A DNA stretch of 64,000 nucleotides from Halichondria panicea (GCF_963675165.1 NC_087391.1:4762646-4826645); one strand, 5' to 3'; shown: positions 10,334 to 22,603, numbered from the stretch's first letter. Notes: generated from the sequence alone by a model not told the origin. A program made the numbers and translations.

Positions 10334-10539
10334 ACTGTATAGCTGGTTATTTTCGAGGCACGAAATGTTCGAGGTTTTCGAAGATTGACCCAGAAACACA
10401 AAAATTTGGTACCTCGAAAATTGGTTTACATGTAGTGGTCATTTGAACCGCTATCCTCGAAAATAAAATGTTCGAAAATGTTTTGTTTGGGCAATCCGCG
10501 AAAATTTAGTGCCCTGAAAATAACCCGCTATACGGTATA
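10334..10539. mobile_element. MITE with about 28-bp terminal inverted repeats
   Basis: The left end ACTGTATAGCTGGTTATTTT and the right end AAAATAACCCGCTATACGGT are reverse complements with few mismatches. The 205-bp interior repeats TTCGAAAA/TTTTCGA words and has no ORF. Copies at 45764-45968 and 58506-58710 sit at the same place in the duplicated units, so it was inserted before the duplication. Confidence 0.7.
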
Positions 10540-11048
10540 ATGTAGCTTGCAATGTACTGGCTGGCAAGAATCTAGTAAACACTTTATGCACTGATAACTT
10601 TCGGAATGGAGGGGATCGCTGGGGGTCGGGTTGGTTAATGTATTCAAATAGGCGGAGAGACACATAAATGTTGCCTTCAGTCTCTAATGACCGTGCAACA
10701 CCAGCTAGAAGTTTACATAGAAAATCATCTATGCCAGCTCAGCAAAAAAGTGGTGCACGTGATCGTGTCCAACGTGCTCTGCGCTTGCGCATTGCATGTT
10801 GGTTCTGACCGCTTGCATGACGAGTCATTCATTTTAGCACTCTAAAAACACACCATAATTATTACATTCATGCTATAATTATAATTATATGCTAAATCAG
10901 GATTGTTTGGTTTGGAGGTGGTCCAACTTCTTCTCCTGTTCTTTAAATATTCTCTAAGATAGTTCGTTATTAATCTGACCGGCATTCTTTATCGCCTCCT
11001 TATATCTATATAATGCATGTTCCTTCGTACCTTAGCATCCTGAAATGT

Positions 11049-12344
11049 TCAGCTATAGTATGACTGAAAAGAACATTGTGTCAATGACATTGTCGTGAAG
11101 CTGTTTACAGTGCTCAGTAATAATACTTCATCATTAATTAGTTGGACATTTTTTCGTACCTCAAAATCTAAACCTTGTCTTTGTCTCTTAGCATCCTCCC
11201 ACTGTTGTCTCTTCTCTGATGAAGCATTCTGTTCGCAATTAACTTGGCCTAGTTCCGCTGTTACATTGATTGCCTGGAGTTCTACTATGAGCCCTTCTCC
11301 GCAACGCTCAAACAGCCAGTCGACAATAGTCTTTTCATAAAAAATGTTAGCTACACGTAATATGAGTCTTGGCTTAACCACGTCATGAGGAATACTGGTG
11401 ATATTTTCTAAACAGTTTGGGCATGGTAAGTGCGTCACAGCTAATACAATAGTCTTACTCGATATACTCCAACTTTGCGGTTTTTTATGTAGATCTATAC
11501 GTGATAATGTATCACAACATCCTCTATCACCATGCTCTTCGATTGGTCTGAACATTTTTTCTTTACTCCTACCTACTGTATTCACAGCTTTTATTTGTAC
11601 TTGTGCCACTGCCACATACGCAGCTTTTGATGCATGTCTACTTTTGTAGAATGTTCGCTTTTCTCTAGCTTCCAGTGTTTCTTTCACTTCCGTCAAAGTT
11701 GTAAAGAGCCTCTTAGTATTCACTGGTATTTGAGCAATAGCTCGTAGTTGATCAACTGTGGTCACTATAGTATCTACTATAGTATCTATGCTTGTGTCTC
11801 TGTATCTTCTCTTCCCCTGTATTTTTCCCCACTCATCATCACTGGCTCCTCGAAGTCTATAATTAGGAATTTCAGTGACAACCGAAATTGGCTGAATACG
11901 CGTATGCACTATATTTTCGTTTAAATGAAAAAGCCAAAATGCCAAATCGTCGATAGTTTGTTTTCTACCTCCCCCATCTCCAAAGTACAGATTTGCTATG
12001 CGGAGTGTAAATGAAACTGTTGGTCCTTTTTTTGTTAAAGACTCAAGGAAATCTTCCAAATCTTCTCTACACATGAAGCATGGGCTCTATGAGAGATTGA
12101 TAGTGATTCCAATAGTAGCTCCTTGTAATAGTATCTGTTTCCTGAGTAAAACATTAGCGGGTGTAATGAAATTAATCTCAGCATGGATTCCTCTACTGCT
12201 CTCTGTTGTGATAGGAGTCATAACTCCATTGATGACGACAATACTAGATGCTACAGTTGATTGCTCACTAAATGGCACTCCTCCCCAGAATATTTTCTGG
12301 AAGCGTTCTTGGAGCAATGCCAAATCTCCTAGAGGTTCTGCCAT
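11049..12344 (-). pseudogene. Two-domain deaminase, family B (copy with one stop codon)
   Basis: The frame opens at the ATG at 12344 (MAEPLGD) and is interrupted only by TAG at 12087-12089, where the other B genes have AAG (Lys of the LSKSPC motif). Reading resumes in the same frame to 11049. Domain 1 has HAE, and C-F/M-x-C follows the stop. Domain 2 (about 11650-11150) keeps LPCPNC but has HGDRGCC where HxE is expected. A CCTTTTGCAG at 12397-12406 resembles a 5'UTR acceptor. This is probably a young pseudogene, since the rest is intact. A sequencing error cannot be excluded. Its closest relative is the open gene at 59245-60681. Confidence 0.75.
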
Positions 12345-13617
12345 GAGCTTCTTAAGAAATGGGAGATACTTTTTGTGAATTTGGGAGTTTTTATGTCTGC
12401 AAAAGGTCATGGTCATGGGTTGTGGTTGTGGTTATATCCCATCTGGCGCAAACTGAATGGTTTCAAAACCATACAAAGCGGAGATAAACTGATGAAAGAG
12501 TACACCTCAGTAATTACCCCAATCTGATCACGCTTATAATAATTGTTGTCTATGTACATGTCACTATTATGCATTATTAATATTATTATTATTACTGCAT
12601 GTATTCCACAATTAACCTCCTTAGGCACTTTTTGATTATTAATCAGCTAAATACCTCGTGCGTACGCAGCGCGCAGCAGGGTAGAGTGATTAGTGTGTGT
12701 GTGTGTGTGTGGACACATGAGCTGTTTGAGTAAACTATACATTCATGGACTGCTATTATGAGACAGTGGTTGAAAAATAATAGGCTGATAGTTGATTGTA
12801 TAGCCAATCTTCGAAGGGGACAAAAAACACTGTTCTCTAATCGATCTAATTGTTGCGATATAGATTCACAATCATTCCTGCTTCCTCATAATAATAATTA
12901 AGATTATTACGGTAAAGTTATATCCGTTTGCCGACATGCACTACCCTCTGTGGGTGTGATACTGGGGGGTGGGGTGGACTGCCCTCAACCTATCTCTGTG
13001 TATGTGGTGTTGGGGGGGGGGGGGGTCACAAACAGTGTCACATTTATTACACTATGCTTCACACAAGCTAATGTAATGAAAGTTAACACGCCTTGCCAAC
13101 CTCAGAGCCTGTATAAAGTTGTCAATATTTTGAAAGCTATCTATGACTTGACATGTGTCTATGCAGGACGCACTGATTGTTTCTCTCCCTCCCCAATGTG
13201 CAGTGCCTTCTCGCTATTCTGGCTCTCTGAAGTATGGCCACCTCGATATACCGGCCATTTGGTTTGGCACGGATTGCTAGCTAGATTAGATGTTTACGGC
13301 ACAAAACTCGCCCTGAATTGCAGCCACTCCTGCCACAAACTACGTTTATTACGGCTGGATAAGGCAAACTGGATTGTTGAACCCTGTACTGTAATCACTG
13401 CTCGTGACACTTCCCTCCGTGGGTGTGATACTAGGGGGTGGGGTGGACTGCTCTCGGCCCATCTATGTGTGTGTTTGGTGTAGACAGTCTCTCATTTATA
13501 CACTGTGTTCACACATCACAAGCTAGTGTAAAGAATTTCGAAAGCTATAGCTATTACTCGTGTGTGTATGCGGGACGCACCTTAATGGTTGTCTCTCTCT
13601 TTACCCAATATGTTCAG

Positions 13618-14257
13618 TCTCTGACTCTGTTGGACCCAGTGAACTGTGAGCCTTTATGCAAAATACTGAGTGCATACCTGTAGGCTAGCAGCTGCCGTAT
13701 AGCTGTACCTTACTTCATCGATGAGGTACAAATATTGAATACCTATAATTATAGGCTAGTAGCTATTTGTTGTTTCATGGAATGTAAGCTCATTATTTGT
13801 TCCTTTTGTGTGTCTATATAGGTGTATGGTGTTGGTCATAAGAGCTCTTCCCAGTATCTCGGACAGCCTCAGAGACTCACCTCCAAGTCTGGGACCTCCT
13901 CTCTTGCTCAGGTGAGCATAGAGTGTGGTGATACAGTATCACTAAGCTATGGTGTTTATGTTTTAGTAGCTACATTTAAACTGTGAGTAGTATACGTACT
14001 GTACTTGTACATGTTATGCCAGCAAGTACTTTCAGTTGTTGAGCTAAAGAATAGAAGACCTTGTGAGCATAATCTACCAAAGTCACATGTATGCATTCAT
14101 TCTTAGACCAGCTGTTATTGTGTGCTCTGTTGTTATTGAGTTTGTGTGCTTTCTTATCCAGTGCTGTGGTGTGTGAAGACCAGAGTGTGCTCCATGGTAT
14201 CTGATCCTCTGAGTCAACTCACAGCTGTGTTTGTGCCCTCAGGGAATGACACACATT
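13618..14257 (+). pseudogene. WDR75-like exon remnants (partial g, h, i)
   Basis: Exon g is truncated after GAACTGTGAGC (13618-13652). Exon h 13822-13911 lost a T in GTGTTTGGTC and two bases in CTCGTGACAG, breaking the frame. Exon i is 14162-14257. Downstream, exons j-l are absent and different sequence follows. The copy at 61949-62589 is nearly the same, but its exon h has only the first deletion. Confidence 0.75.
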
Positions 14258-14631
14258 GTGGGTGGCTGTGCATGTGAACATCTACTGTCTCCAAGGTTTG
14301 GATACGCTATCCTTTTTTGCTGTGAAGTCTACAAAAATCAGTATTGATTAATCGAAAAAAACTGCACTTTTTGAGCCGAGCTGTTAATTTATCTTGCAAA
14401 GGTCAACCATTTGCAATTATTGCACATGCAGCAGTACAGTGTATAATTAGATAGGCATGGTCTCTATAATTATAAATTGCTCCAACCATCCAAGATCTAA
14501 CCCCACTTGCTCTCTTGGGCCTCCCCACATTTCAAGGCCCTTACTCTCAAACAACACCTTCATTACCTTCTCTCCCACATGCATTACACCATCCTCCCAT
14601 ATTGTTTACTTCTTCTCTCTCTCTCTCTCAG

Positions 14632-15490
14632 ATGAACTAAAGAGAGGTGGTCTCAACAAGATAGCCAGCTGCTCAGACGAGGGGACAAGAAATCAGTTCT
14701 CTGAGCTACTACACTGAAGAGATTGTGACAAAAGTGTGTAGTTGGCAAACAATGAATTCGATTATGGAATGGGTCTCGAATGGACTTGTTTTGCCATGGC
14801 AACCTGCACTTACACACTTGGTACAAAGAGAACAATGTGACTCTTTTAATACTGTCTATGAGTTATCACAATGTCTGCACGATTGTTGCTCAATGAATTT
14901 TTGAAAAAAAATGCTGTAACTATAGTGGGATAGGAGTGGCTGTACGTCCAATTTCAAAGCTAAAAAGTTATGTTTAGTAACTGTTTGGTAGTGCAAAATA
15001 TGATTTGTTTTCGGGCTATTATTATTTCATAGCTAGAGTTGAGATACGAATAATATAAATAGTCAGCTACATGAGAGATCAGTTCTCTGAGTAGTCTTTG
15101 CTCTGAACATGTGAAGCAAGAAACCATCAACTATTAGTCTTGTTGCATGTGCACCACTCATGTTGCTTAAAATAATGTTGACCAGAAAAAAGAATGGGGG
15201 TGGGGCTGGTATGCCTGCAGCCCTGATGCGCATGCGTAGATCTGTTTTCAGCCATGTGCTGCTCAACAGGAGAAAGAGATCTAGCTACTGGGCGAATCAA
15301 ACTCAATGGAAGCCAGCCCAAACAAAGCAACTGGTAAGTAGATTTGTTGTGTACATATTATCCATTATAATACGTCTAGTCTATAAAATAATTATGTTAA
15401 TTATAGACTATATACCACATTGCCGGTATTCTGCATTCTGCAATGCAATGGATAACCAATTGTTGTTGTTGTTACAGATGTCTTCATGAT
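14632..15490 (+). other. Unassigned exon-like segments
   Basis: After a long CTCTCTCTCAG acceptor, 14632-14717 encodes a short tail ending NQFSELLH and a stop. Further on, a basic ORF (about 15160-15330) ends at a good GTAAGT donor at 15331, and a TTGTTACAG acceptor at about 15470-15478 follows. I do not recognise either protein. The pair is repeated at 62960-63814 with high conservation, but shared recent ancestry explains that. They could be UTR exons or parts of the gene donating the downstream flank. Confidence 0.3.
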
Positions 15491-15604
15491 TCAATCCAAA
15501 TGACAACCAAGATAACAGACCACTCGCTGCACATGCAGAGGGAGCTATGATGACTGTACACCCACTGTGCCAGACAACGTTGAAAGCGAAATAAGGTATC
15601 GTAT

Positions 15605-15755
15605 TACTAGAATAATTATGTTGCGATCAAAAAACCTTTGCGAATGTGCCAAATCAGCAGGCTATTTGTTCTAGGTTTTGCGATTTTATTATTGCGAATT
15701 GATCAACCCTCAGAGTTCGCATATGTTTGATACTCGCAAAACATTCTAGTAGTAA
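15605..15755. mobile_element. MITE-like element with TTGCGAAT/CTCGCAAAACATTCTAG ends
   Basis: A block with AACCTTTGCGAATG, GCGAATTGATCAACCCTC and CTCGCAAAACATTCTAGTA is flanked by CTAGAAT-type ends in opposite orientation. The same element is inside the A-deaminase relics at 39474-39668 and 52200-52392, and begins again at about 63940. Confidence 0.55.
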
Positions 15756-15759
15756 TATT

Positions 15760-17069
15760 ACTATAATTTATATGGCACTCCCCAAGATAGAGAATTCTTT
15801 CCTGTCCTTTTTGTCCCCCTCTGTATGAGCATGGACAGCACCTCTCACACTTATTATCCCATCACCCCAAACAGACAAGTAGGTAGTGCTTATGGTCTGT
15901 GGGTTTGCTAGAGTAAGCTTGTGGTCCCATTAGCTCTAATTTTCATAGCATGCTTGGGTGAACACACTGTGCTTGCAGGTAGATTAATTATTGTAGTAAC
16001 CTTTATTCTCTTCTCACATGTATAGTTAAGTTGTCTGATGCCACATGTATATAACTAACTTAGTCTAGTAACATAGCTAGAAGCTCTCTATATATATATA
16101 TTATTGTATATATAATTATATAGTTTCTTCTTTTGACTTTTGTTCGAGAGTATAGTAGTATAGAAGCCGCTCGCTTGTTTGCTGCAAATTCTACTTGTTT
16201 AAGTGAGTACTCATTTCGTGCAAAACTGCATGGGGGAGGAGCTGTATGTTTCCATTGTTGGTGGACTATAATTTTGTCCATAAGCCGAGCTAGATCAGGG
16301 TTGAATTGAATAGAGACACAGATTTAGAAATGATTCAGTTGATGATGATAATAGGTTGACTGTATAGTGACTAGTAGCCTTGGGATCTAGAACATGTGCA
16401 TTTGGTATCTGTATATAATTATGGTACCTATAATATAATAGTGTAAAGTTTACCATGCATGCAGTTGAAGTAAATACAGCATAGCTATATATAAGAGGAC
16501 TATAGACATGTCATAGGTTTTCCAAGTGTACATGTGCATAGCCCTCACGGTTTCTAGGATAGCCGTGAGATTGAGGCCGTTAAATAATGTTTGACTGACT
16601 AGAAATATATGACAGCTTGTAAACTACAAATAGCCTGGTACTATATTATGGAATTCGAGAGTATAACAGAAAACTCATTACACATGCGCATTGTGACTAC
16701 TGGACATTTCCTCTTGGGAACTGGAGGAGGGGCAGTAGCACTAGCTGGTATATACATATTTTAAGCCTCGGGTCATTGCAGCTGGTAAGGTTGAGCGTGA
16801 CGCAGGTGCATGGCATAATTTTTTTATGATAGCATTTGTTTATAATTAATAAGCAGTATTCTCAGGAGGCCAAACATTTACAAAACTGGTCAACAATTGC
16901 AAACACACTTACAATTTATTTTTGGTTGCTGGCTTTTTAGTGAGTCACGGTTGAGGTAGAGGTCTGCCGGGGAGTGGAGGTCTAACTGCATATTCTGAGG
17001 TAGCTATGAGAGCATGTCTCCACAGATGTTCAAATACTATTTTGCGGTAAAAACTACTGTTCACTCTAG
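15760..17069. other. Stretch without a supported gene
   Basis: AT-rich sequence with short TA-repeats near 16090-16130. Small ORFs on both strands lack recognisable motifs or repeated conservation. WDR75 N-terminal exons, which should lie upstream of exon a, are not found here. Confidence 0.4.
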
Positions 17070-18799
17070 GTACAACTATGCTGAGAGGGGAACTGAGGTA
17101 GTCAAGACAACCCTTCACTGGCATGCTCACGCTGTTGGGGACCTCTGCTTCACCACTGATGGTACGTAATCTCCAACCATGGGTTTTGGTTTAGTTTAGT
17201 TTTCCAGTAATTTTAAATCTTTACGTATCCTTACCTACAAGTATTGTGCACATGTGATAGTCTCTATATGTGATAGCAGGAGTGCATGAATATTCATACA
17301 CTCCTGGTGATAGTCTCCTACATGTGATGCACTTGTAAGTTATGTATAGCGTTGCCTGTGTCTAGAATTGTCTAGTTGCTCACTTCATTCTTTCATGCTC
17401 CCCCACAGGCACGTATCTGGTCAGTGGTGGTGAGGAGGGTGTACTCGTCCTCTGGCAACTGGACACACACAAGAGAGAGTTTCGTCCTCGTCTTGGCTCA
17501 CCCATCACACACCTCGCCTGTATAGCCCTGGTGACAAGTACTTCACTGTCGGTCTGCAAAGCAATGGTGAGCCCTCAGGGATGATTCCACTGCAGATACC
17601 ATAGCGCCCCCATCCTTGTAGTTAGTTTTGTTGTCCAGATCTCAATTTCAGAGATTATATTTTGCTGCTCTACTTCCTAGACACTGCCGCTCGTACTTAT
17701 TATGTTGTCTTGCTAATTACCACTACCATTATTTTGATTTCACATGTACATATAGCTTTAGGTGCTTTGAGTGCATAATGATATGTGATTGTGTGTTTGG
17801 TGTAGTGGCTTGTGTCCTTCATTTGATGGTAAATAGGGTGCTTCCCCCTTTGCTTGTTAATATACCAGTACCGTAAATTTTTGTGAGGTGCAACATTTCT
17901 AAGGACAGAGCAGTTTTAACGCGATAATTAAAAGGGTAAACTCCCACGCACCGGTATTTCACATGCAAAGCTCTTGGTGGGTGTGGTTTCCTGGCATTGA
18001 ATCGCAAATATTACGACCCACGAAACATTTTCCGCTTTACGATACTTGAATAGTAGCTGGGCGAATAAAGAAGCTCGATGTAATAATAAAAAATTATGGT
18101 GCATTATTAACCATCTGACCGTTGATTTCCAGTGGTGCAAGTGGTGTCAGGACTGGACACTGAGGTGGAATGGACTATCGGAGGACTGAGGAGGTCCCAG
18201 ACTGTAGACCAGAGTGGAATCAATACTGGCCTAGTAATCTGTCCACGTTCCATGTCTATAGTGACCAACAGTACGCCCGGGTTCATCCAGTTCTATGACC
18301 CAGTCAAGGAGTCAGTCACCCAACAAGTAAGTGTTTGAACATTGCTAAGTTAGTACTGTAAAGTTGTAATGAAATGTCTTCATAATTAAACCAAAAGTCG
18401 TTATCTGTGCAAGTTGTATGAGCAGTTCTTCTCTGGGTTACTAGCGAGGATTCCTCACACGCACACACACACGCACACACACACTAGTTGAATGTGACGG
18501 ACCTGAACTACGTGTCTCGGCCTGATGACACGCCCCTCTCTCTGACCACAGTGGACCACACCTCTTTCTCTCCTGATGGGGACTGGCTAGCAACAGTGAG
18601 TGGATTAGTTTAATAGCTGTTATATGTGACCGAGAAATTATATAATTATTGCTTGAAACAACAGTAAAAAAATCACATTGCTACTGTACCTAAACAATGT
18701 GTAACTAATAATTATGCTCTAGGTTGAAAGCAGAGATGATGGTAAGACTGTCCCTGAGTTACGGATGAAGTTATGGCAGTACAGCTCCTCTCAACAAAG
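17070..18799 (+). CDS. WDR75: WDR75 homologue, exons a-e (best copy, one frameshift)
   Basis: WDR75/UTP17 is a WD40 protein of the small-subunit processome (t-UTP/UTPA) acting in nucleolar pre-rRNA transcription and processing. Exons: a 17070-17161 (LHWHAHAVGDLCFTTD), b 17409-17566 (VSGGEEGVLVLW, then PRLGSPITHLA), c 18133-18326 (GFIQFYDPVKESVTQQ), d 18488-18595 and e 18723-18799 (ELRMKLWQYSSSQQ). Borders are GT-AG and phases join correctly. These segments parallel the middle of human WDR75: LHWHHDM, SGG.ESVLVxW, PRLGxxIxHI, GHLQFY and LQMKLW. One defect is an extra TA in exon b around 17521-17524, absent from other copies, which shifts the frame. It is either real damage or a sequence error. 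The N-terminal third of the protein is not in the window. Transcription continues to exons f-l at 23276-26469. Confidence 0.8.
17865..18050. mobile_element. Degenerate MITE in WDR75 intron b-c
   Basis: The segment begins with CAGTACCGTAAATTTT and ends with ACGAAACATTTTCCGCTTTACGATACT, an imperfect inverted pair like the CGCTATACGGTAT family. It has no coding content. At the same intron position copy 1 has a different related element (3497-3706). Confidence 0.4.
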
Positions 18800-18922
18800 G
18801 TCAGGCTCACTTTTAGGTAGTCTCAGTGGAGAATTGGCTCTTGGTTCTGTATATTTGTCTTGTTGTCTCGGTGCAGCGTTAATTTTCTGAACATGATCCG
18901 CAATTTTAGAGTCGTATAGTTT

Positions 18923-19508
18923 TCATTGACATATTACGCCTTCAGGGTTCACTTGACGAGTTTCAAAACTTGGTACTGGTAGTTCATCGCACACTGCTAT
19001 TGGTTCTAGTGTAAAGTTGACTCCGCTGTCTTTCATATTCCATTTCCAGTCTGCCAGCTGTACTGTAATTGCTCTGCCACTAAGCCGTTGGGTTGATTTT
19101 CCATGATACAGGTAGCCAATGCAAAGCTTGTAGTTAACAGTAAGCTTAAGCCTCTCTCTCCAGTCCACGAGCATCTTCAGTTGCAGATTGACATTCCAAA
19201 CAAGGATTGCTGGTAGCCATTGTGGTGAGGCTTATTTCTGTTTGCTCTGTTAGATCTCTCCCATCTAGCCAGGCTGATATTTTCCTTATAGCAGCTAGCT
19301 CAGCATGCTCTGATTTGGCTGTTTCTGATCTATCTGGATGGCTCTCTCCACTTGGTTTCAGTGTCACTTGGCTTACAGCTACTATTGTTAAGCTGTCTTG
19401 GTTTTGAACTCTATAGAAGCGATGCTCGTCTTGTGGCTCAAGCCAGTCAATAAAGTCGCGTAGTATTTCTGTTACAGTAGCTGTATTAATTGTTGGAATA
19501 GTTGTCAA
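18923..19508 (-). pseudogene. Single-domain AID/APOBEC-like deaminase (S), frameshifted
   Basis: Two minus frames together give an S-type protein: 19508-19146 contains SEHAEL, then about 33 residues, then SNPCLEC; 19174-18923 continues DWRERLKLTVNYKL and YLYHG. Relative to the S genes at 38 and 50 kb, about two bases are missing near 19170-19185, just after PCLEC, which splits the frame. There is no in-frame ATG at the 5' end (the frame opens from TTG), as in the other S copies. It lies antisense in WDR75 intron e-f, about 120 bp beyond exon e. Confidence 0.75.
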
Positions 19509-20784
19509 TCACTTTTTTCAGTTTCAGTATTATGTATATAACGGTAATTATACACGAAGTTAGAATTATATACAAACAAATAGAATGCTTAAAAGTTACC
19601 ATTTGTGGCCATTGATACCGAGTACTTGAAACTAATCTTTCAACTGAAACTTGTGGTGTGTGGTCTAGTGAGTAGTGATTTTACCAATAATAAGTGTGTT
19701 GTGAACAATCACATCACGTAATTTTATCATTACTTACTATGCGATCTTATACGTGTTGTACAGAGATTACAGCCACCCTAATTGTATGCTACAAAGAAGC
19801 TACAGGTAAAATGGAAACATTTTGTGGATGTCAGCTTGCCTACAAAATAACAAAAATGTTACCCGACAAAAATAACCCGCTATACGGTATATAAGTTCTT
19901 AAGAAGCTATTCCTCAGTGTACAAGGGATTCTTTAAGACATTCTGCACCCACTTTCCTAACAACTCAAACCATGGATATTTTTTCTCAGTTTTGCTATCA
20001 CTTACACAAAGCACATGACCTCTCAGACTTGACTTAACTTACCTACAATAATTATGTTTACAGCAGTGCATGCAGTATAGTGTACAACGCTCCTTTCTTT
20101 TAGGCATAAACGTTACACATCTTCTCAGGTATGCTGAGTATCACTACCTCAGCCTAGACATAGGTGTTATTATTCACTTGGAGCACACACCTCTCTTTTT
20201 GGAACTGTTGCGCTTAAAATATGAACATACATGTAGTCTTTATCAACAACGTAATGGCTAAAAAAATTCATTCCTCTTCTCTTTTTGCACACAAAAAGTA
20301 TGGCATATATTGCACTCAGCCCTCGGGGCTGTACGAAAAAAAAAGTGGAAGTGTATAGATGTTTTTGAAGTTATTAGAAATGGCCGGGGAAAGCACCCAA
20401 AAGCATGGAAACAAGGTGACTGGGGGAACAGACAATAATATAATACAGTCTAGACTGTTCATGGCGCTGTGCCGGATTGACTTATAGCTTTTGGTGCTTT
20501 CCCCAGCTAATCCGAGGAACTTTTACATTGAAACGTTATTGTGGTCTTGTGGTATAGCATTGTGGCCATTGGTTGGAAATACTTGAAACTATACACTCAG
20601 CTCTCTAACTCTGGTTTAATTGTCTATGGGACTATTACTTAATTACCGGCTGTATGTTGGCATGGTATGATTGCAACCAACATGCAGTGATTCGAAGTAC
20701 ATGTAGCATCATTACCTTGTGCAATTGTAATTGTCAAATGTCCCAAAAAAATTTAGGGAGAAGCACACATCAATTAAGGCATGT
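19509..20784. other. Intron stretch with two MITE-like elements
   Basis: No gene is supported. A CGCTATACGGTATA end is at about 19878-19892. A 127-bp element at 20382-20508 has near-perfect inverted ends (GGGGAAAGCACCCAAAAG versus CTTTTGGTGCTTTCCCC). The rest is intron between the S and A deaminase genes. Confidence 0.5.
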
Positions 20785-22603
20785 TTATGAGTCTATATAT
20801 GTATATTGTGCAATTTTAAGTTTTCTTGTACTAGCTGGTATATATATTTCATATTCATCCAACACGAATACTTCTTCCTGTGATGACTGGTTTTGTTCTT
20901 CTGACGACTCTTCCTCTGAGGAAGAGACGGACAGCTTGGACATTTCTGAACTAGTCTCATTCATGTTTTGCGTCGTTTCTTGCATAGATGGAGACATGCT
21001 TGTCTCGTCCTGAATTGTGTGAGACCCTGCTTTTTCATCTGAGCCTGCTGACAACTCTTCCTCTGAGGAAGAGATGGACAGCTCGGACATTTCTGAACTA
21101 GTCTCATTCATGTTTTGCGTCGTTTCTTGCATAGATGGAGACATGCTTGCCTCGTCCTGAATTGTGTGACACCCTGCTTCTTCATCTGAGCCTGCTGACA
21201 ACTCTTCCTCTGAGGAAGAGACGGACAGCTCGGACATCTCTGAACTAGTCTGACTCTTGTTTTGCATCATTTCTTGCATAGATAGGGACATGCTTGCGTC
21301 GTCCTGAACTGTAAAAGAGCTTGTTTCTTCATCTGAGCCTGATGAAGAGTACTGAGATGATGGTGTAGGAGAATACATTCTGAACTCTATTTCTGCCTTT
21401 AGAGTCTGAAACTCGTGTTTCAATTTAGCATGTCGATCAGTTATTTGGCCCGACAAGGAAGGAAATGGGGCGTAGAAAGGTTGTAGACAGACATGGATTG
21501 ATTCATTCTCTAAACATCTTATCCACTCGATGAAACTGTCTCTTTCTTTGTCTACAGGGACTTTGGCGATGTGTAGTATCAGTTTGTTATTTACTCCGTC
21601 AAATCTCTTTTCTTTCATGAACTTTGTAATCCTCTCTTGGCATTCAGTGGAGGGCACACGTGCACACACCAGCACGAGGCACTTTCTGATGGATACCCAT
21701 GACAACGGCATTATGATTTTGTGTATCGTCACCCTGGATGGATCTCCTAGGTAATTTTCATCTTCATTATCCATATCCATCTTTATTGATTTTATAATCT
21801 CTGTTGGCCGTTTCTCACTCCTCGTTACAGCTGATGCTATGAGCTGGACTAATATCATTTGCATATCACCTTCGTCTATAAAATATTTCTGTTTGAAATC
21901 TGGTTTTAATCTGAAGTGTTTAATCAGCTTCCTCACATGTGTAGTCCCGTTTTGAATGCTATCTATTTGCTGACTAATTTTCACATCTTCTTTTTTTCTA
22001 GTCTTCCTTTGTTTCTTGTTCATACGTATCGTTGTTGTTGTTAGCGCATCTACTTCTGAAATCACATCAATGGCATTCAAAATGACTCTAAAATTTCGTA
22101 TTTCGAGGTCTTTTTTCCAAAAGTCTAGTTTTCTCTCTGCCTCATCAGTTGAAGAACCATCGCAATACAATCGTGCAATCTTGAGATTGAAGTGAACAGG
22201 CACATGGCATGAAGCAAAAAACTCTTGTAAGTCTTCTCGACATTTGAAGCAAGGGCTATAACTGATCAACATTGTAACAGATAGAGCTTCAAGTGTGAAT
22301 TTTCTATTTCGTCTAAGCCATCTTCTAGGTCTAAGCCATCTTCTAGCATTGCGAACAAATACTTGTTCTGCATGAAGACCGTGCATGATTAGATACTGCC
22401 ACAAATTTTTCTGTTATATGCGCATATCCTGACATATTTTGTTGTACTGTCAGCTCTAACTCACAGGCAAGTCCAGTGCTTTTACACCGTGGATCATAGA
22501 AACACTTCAACACTGAATCGAAGCATACCTCCTCTTCAAAATCTTTTAGCCTCGGGCTAGGGTTCAGCTCATTGTGATCCCTGGTTATATATCCTTCAGC
22601 CAT
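20785..22603 (-). pseudogene. Two-domain deaminase, family A, with 49-aa tail repeats (one frameshift)
   Basis: The ATG at 22603 (MAEGYITRDHNEL) opens a frame that goes out of register by one base near 22375-22410, just before the HAE. The second frame runs to 20785 without a stop. Domain 1 has GLHAEQVF and SPCFKC with LKIARLY. Domain 2 lacks HxE and has P-S-T-E-C. The tail contains three tandem units of a 49-residue Ser/Glu block (SAGSDE...HTIQDE...SSEMSELS.SSSEEE), 147 bp each, at about 20890-21330; the other A genes have one. The single frameshift is the only visible lesion, so it may be recent or an error. It lies antisense inside WDR75 intron e-f, upstream of the S gene in its own orientation. 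Confidence 0.75.

Larger units (their letters stand above)
6250..11045. repeat. Segmental duplication, nearly identical to 41.7-46.4 and 54.4-59.2 kb
   Basis: From the N-terminal coding part of the A deaminase through WDR75 exons f-l to the start of the B gene, sequence and spacing match two later segments at offsets of about 35.4 and 48.2 kb. Only scattered substitutions and CA/C-tract length changes are seen. Shared defects, such as the 17-bp loss in exon g, show common descent after the first damage. Confidence 0.85.
12390..15680. repeat. Segmental duplication, copy of 60722-64000
   Basis: From the leader of the B gene through the WDR75 g-h-i remnants and the unassigned exons to a MITE-like element, this block matches the right end of the window almost base for base at an offset of about 48.3 kb. 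Small indels occur in the G-tract at 13011 and the GT-tract at 12693. The stretch 12430-13600 holds no gene I can support. Confidence 0.8.

Noticed and set aside
12950-13483. Plus-strand ORF of about 180 aa, repeated at 61262
   Set aside because: It crosses the intron repeat and a G-run of different length in the two copies; no recognisable protein.
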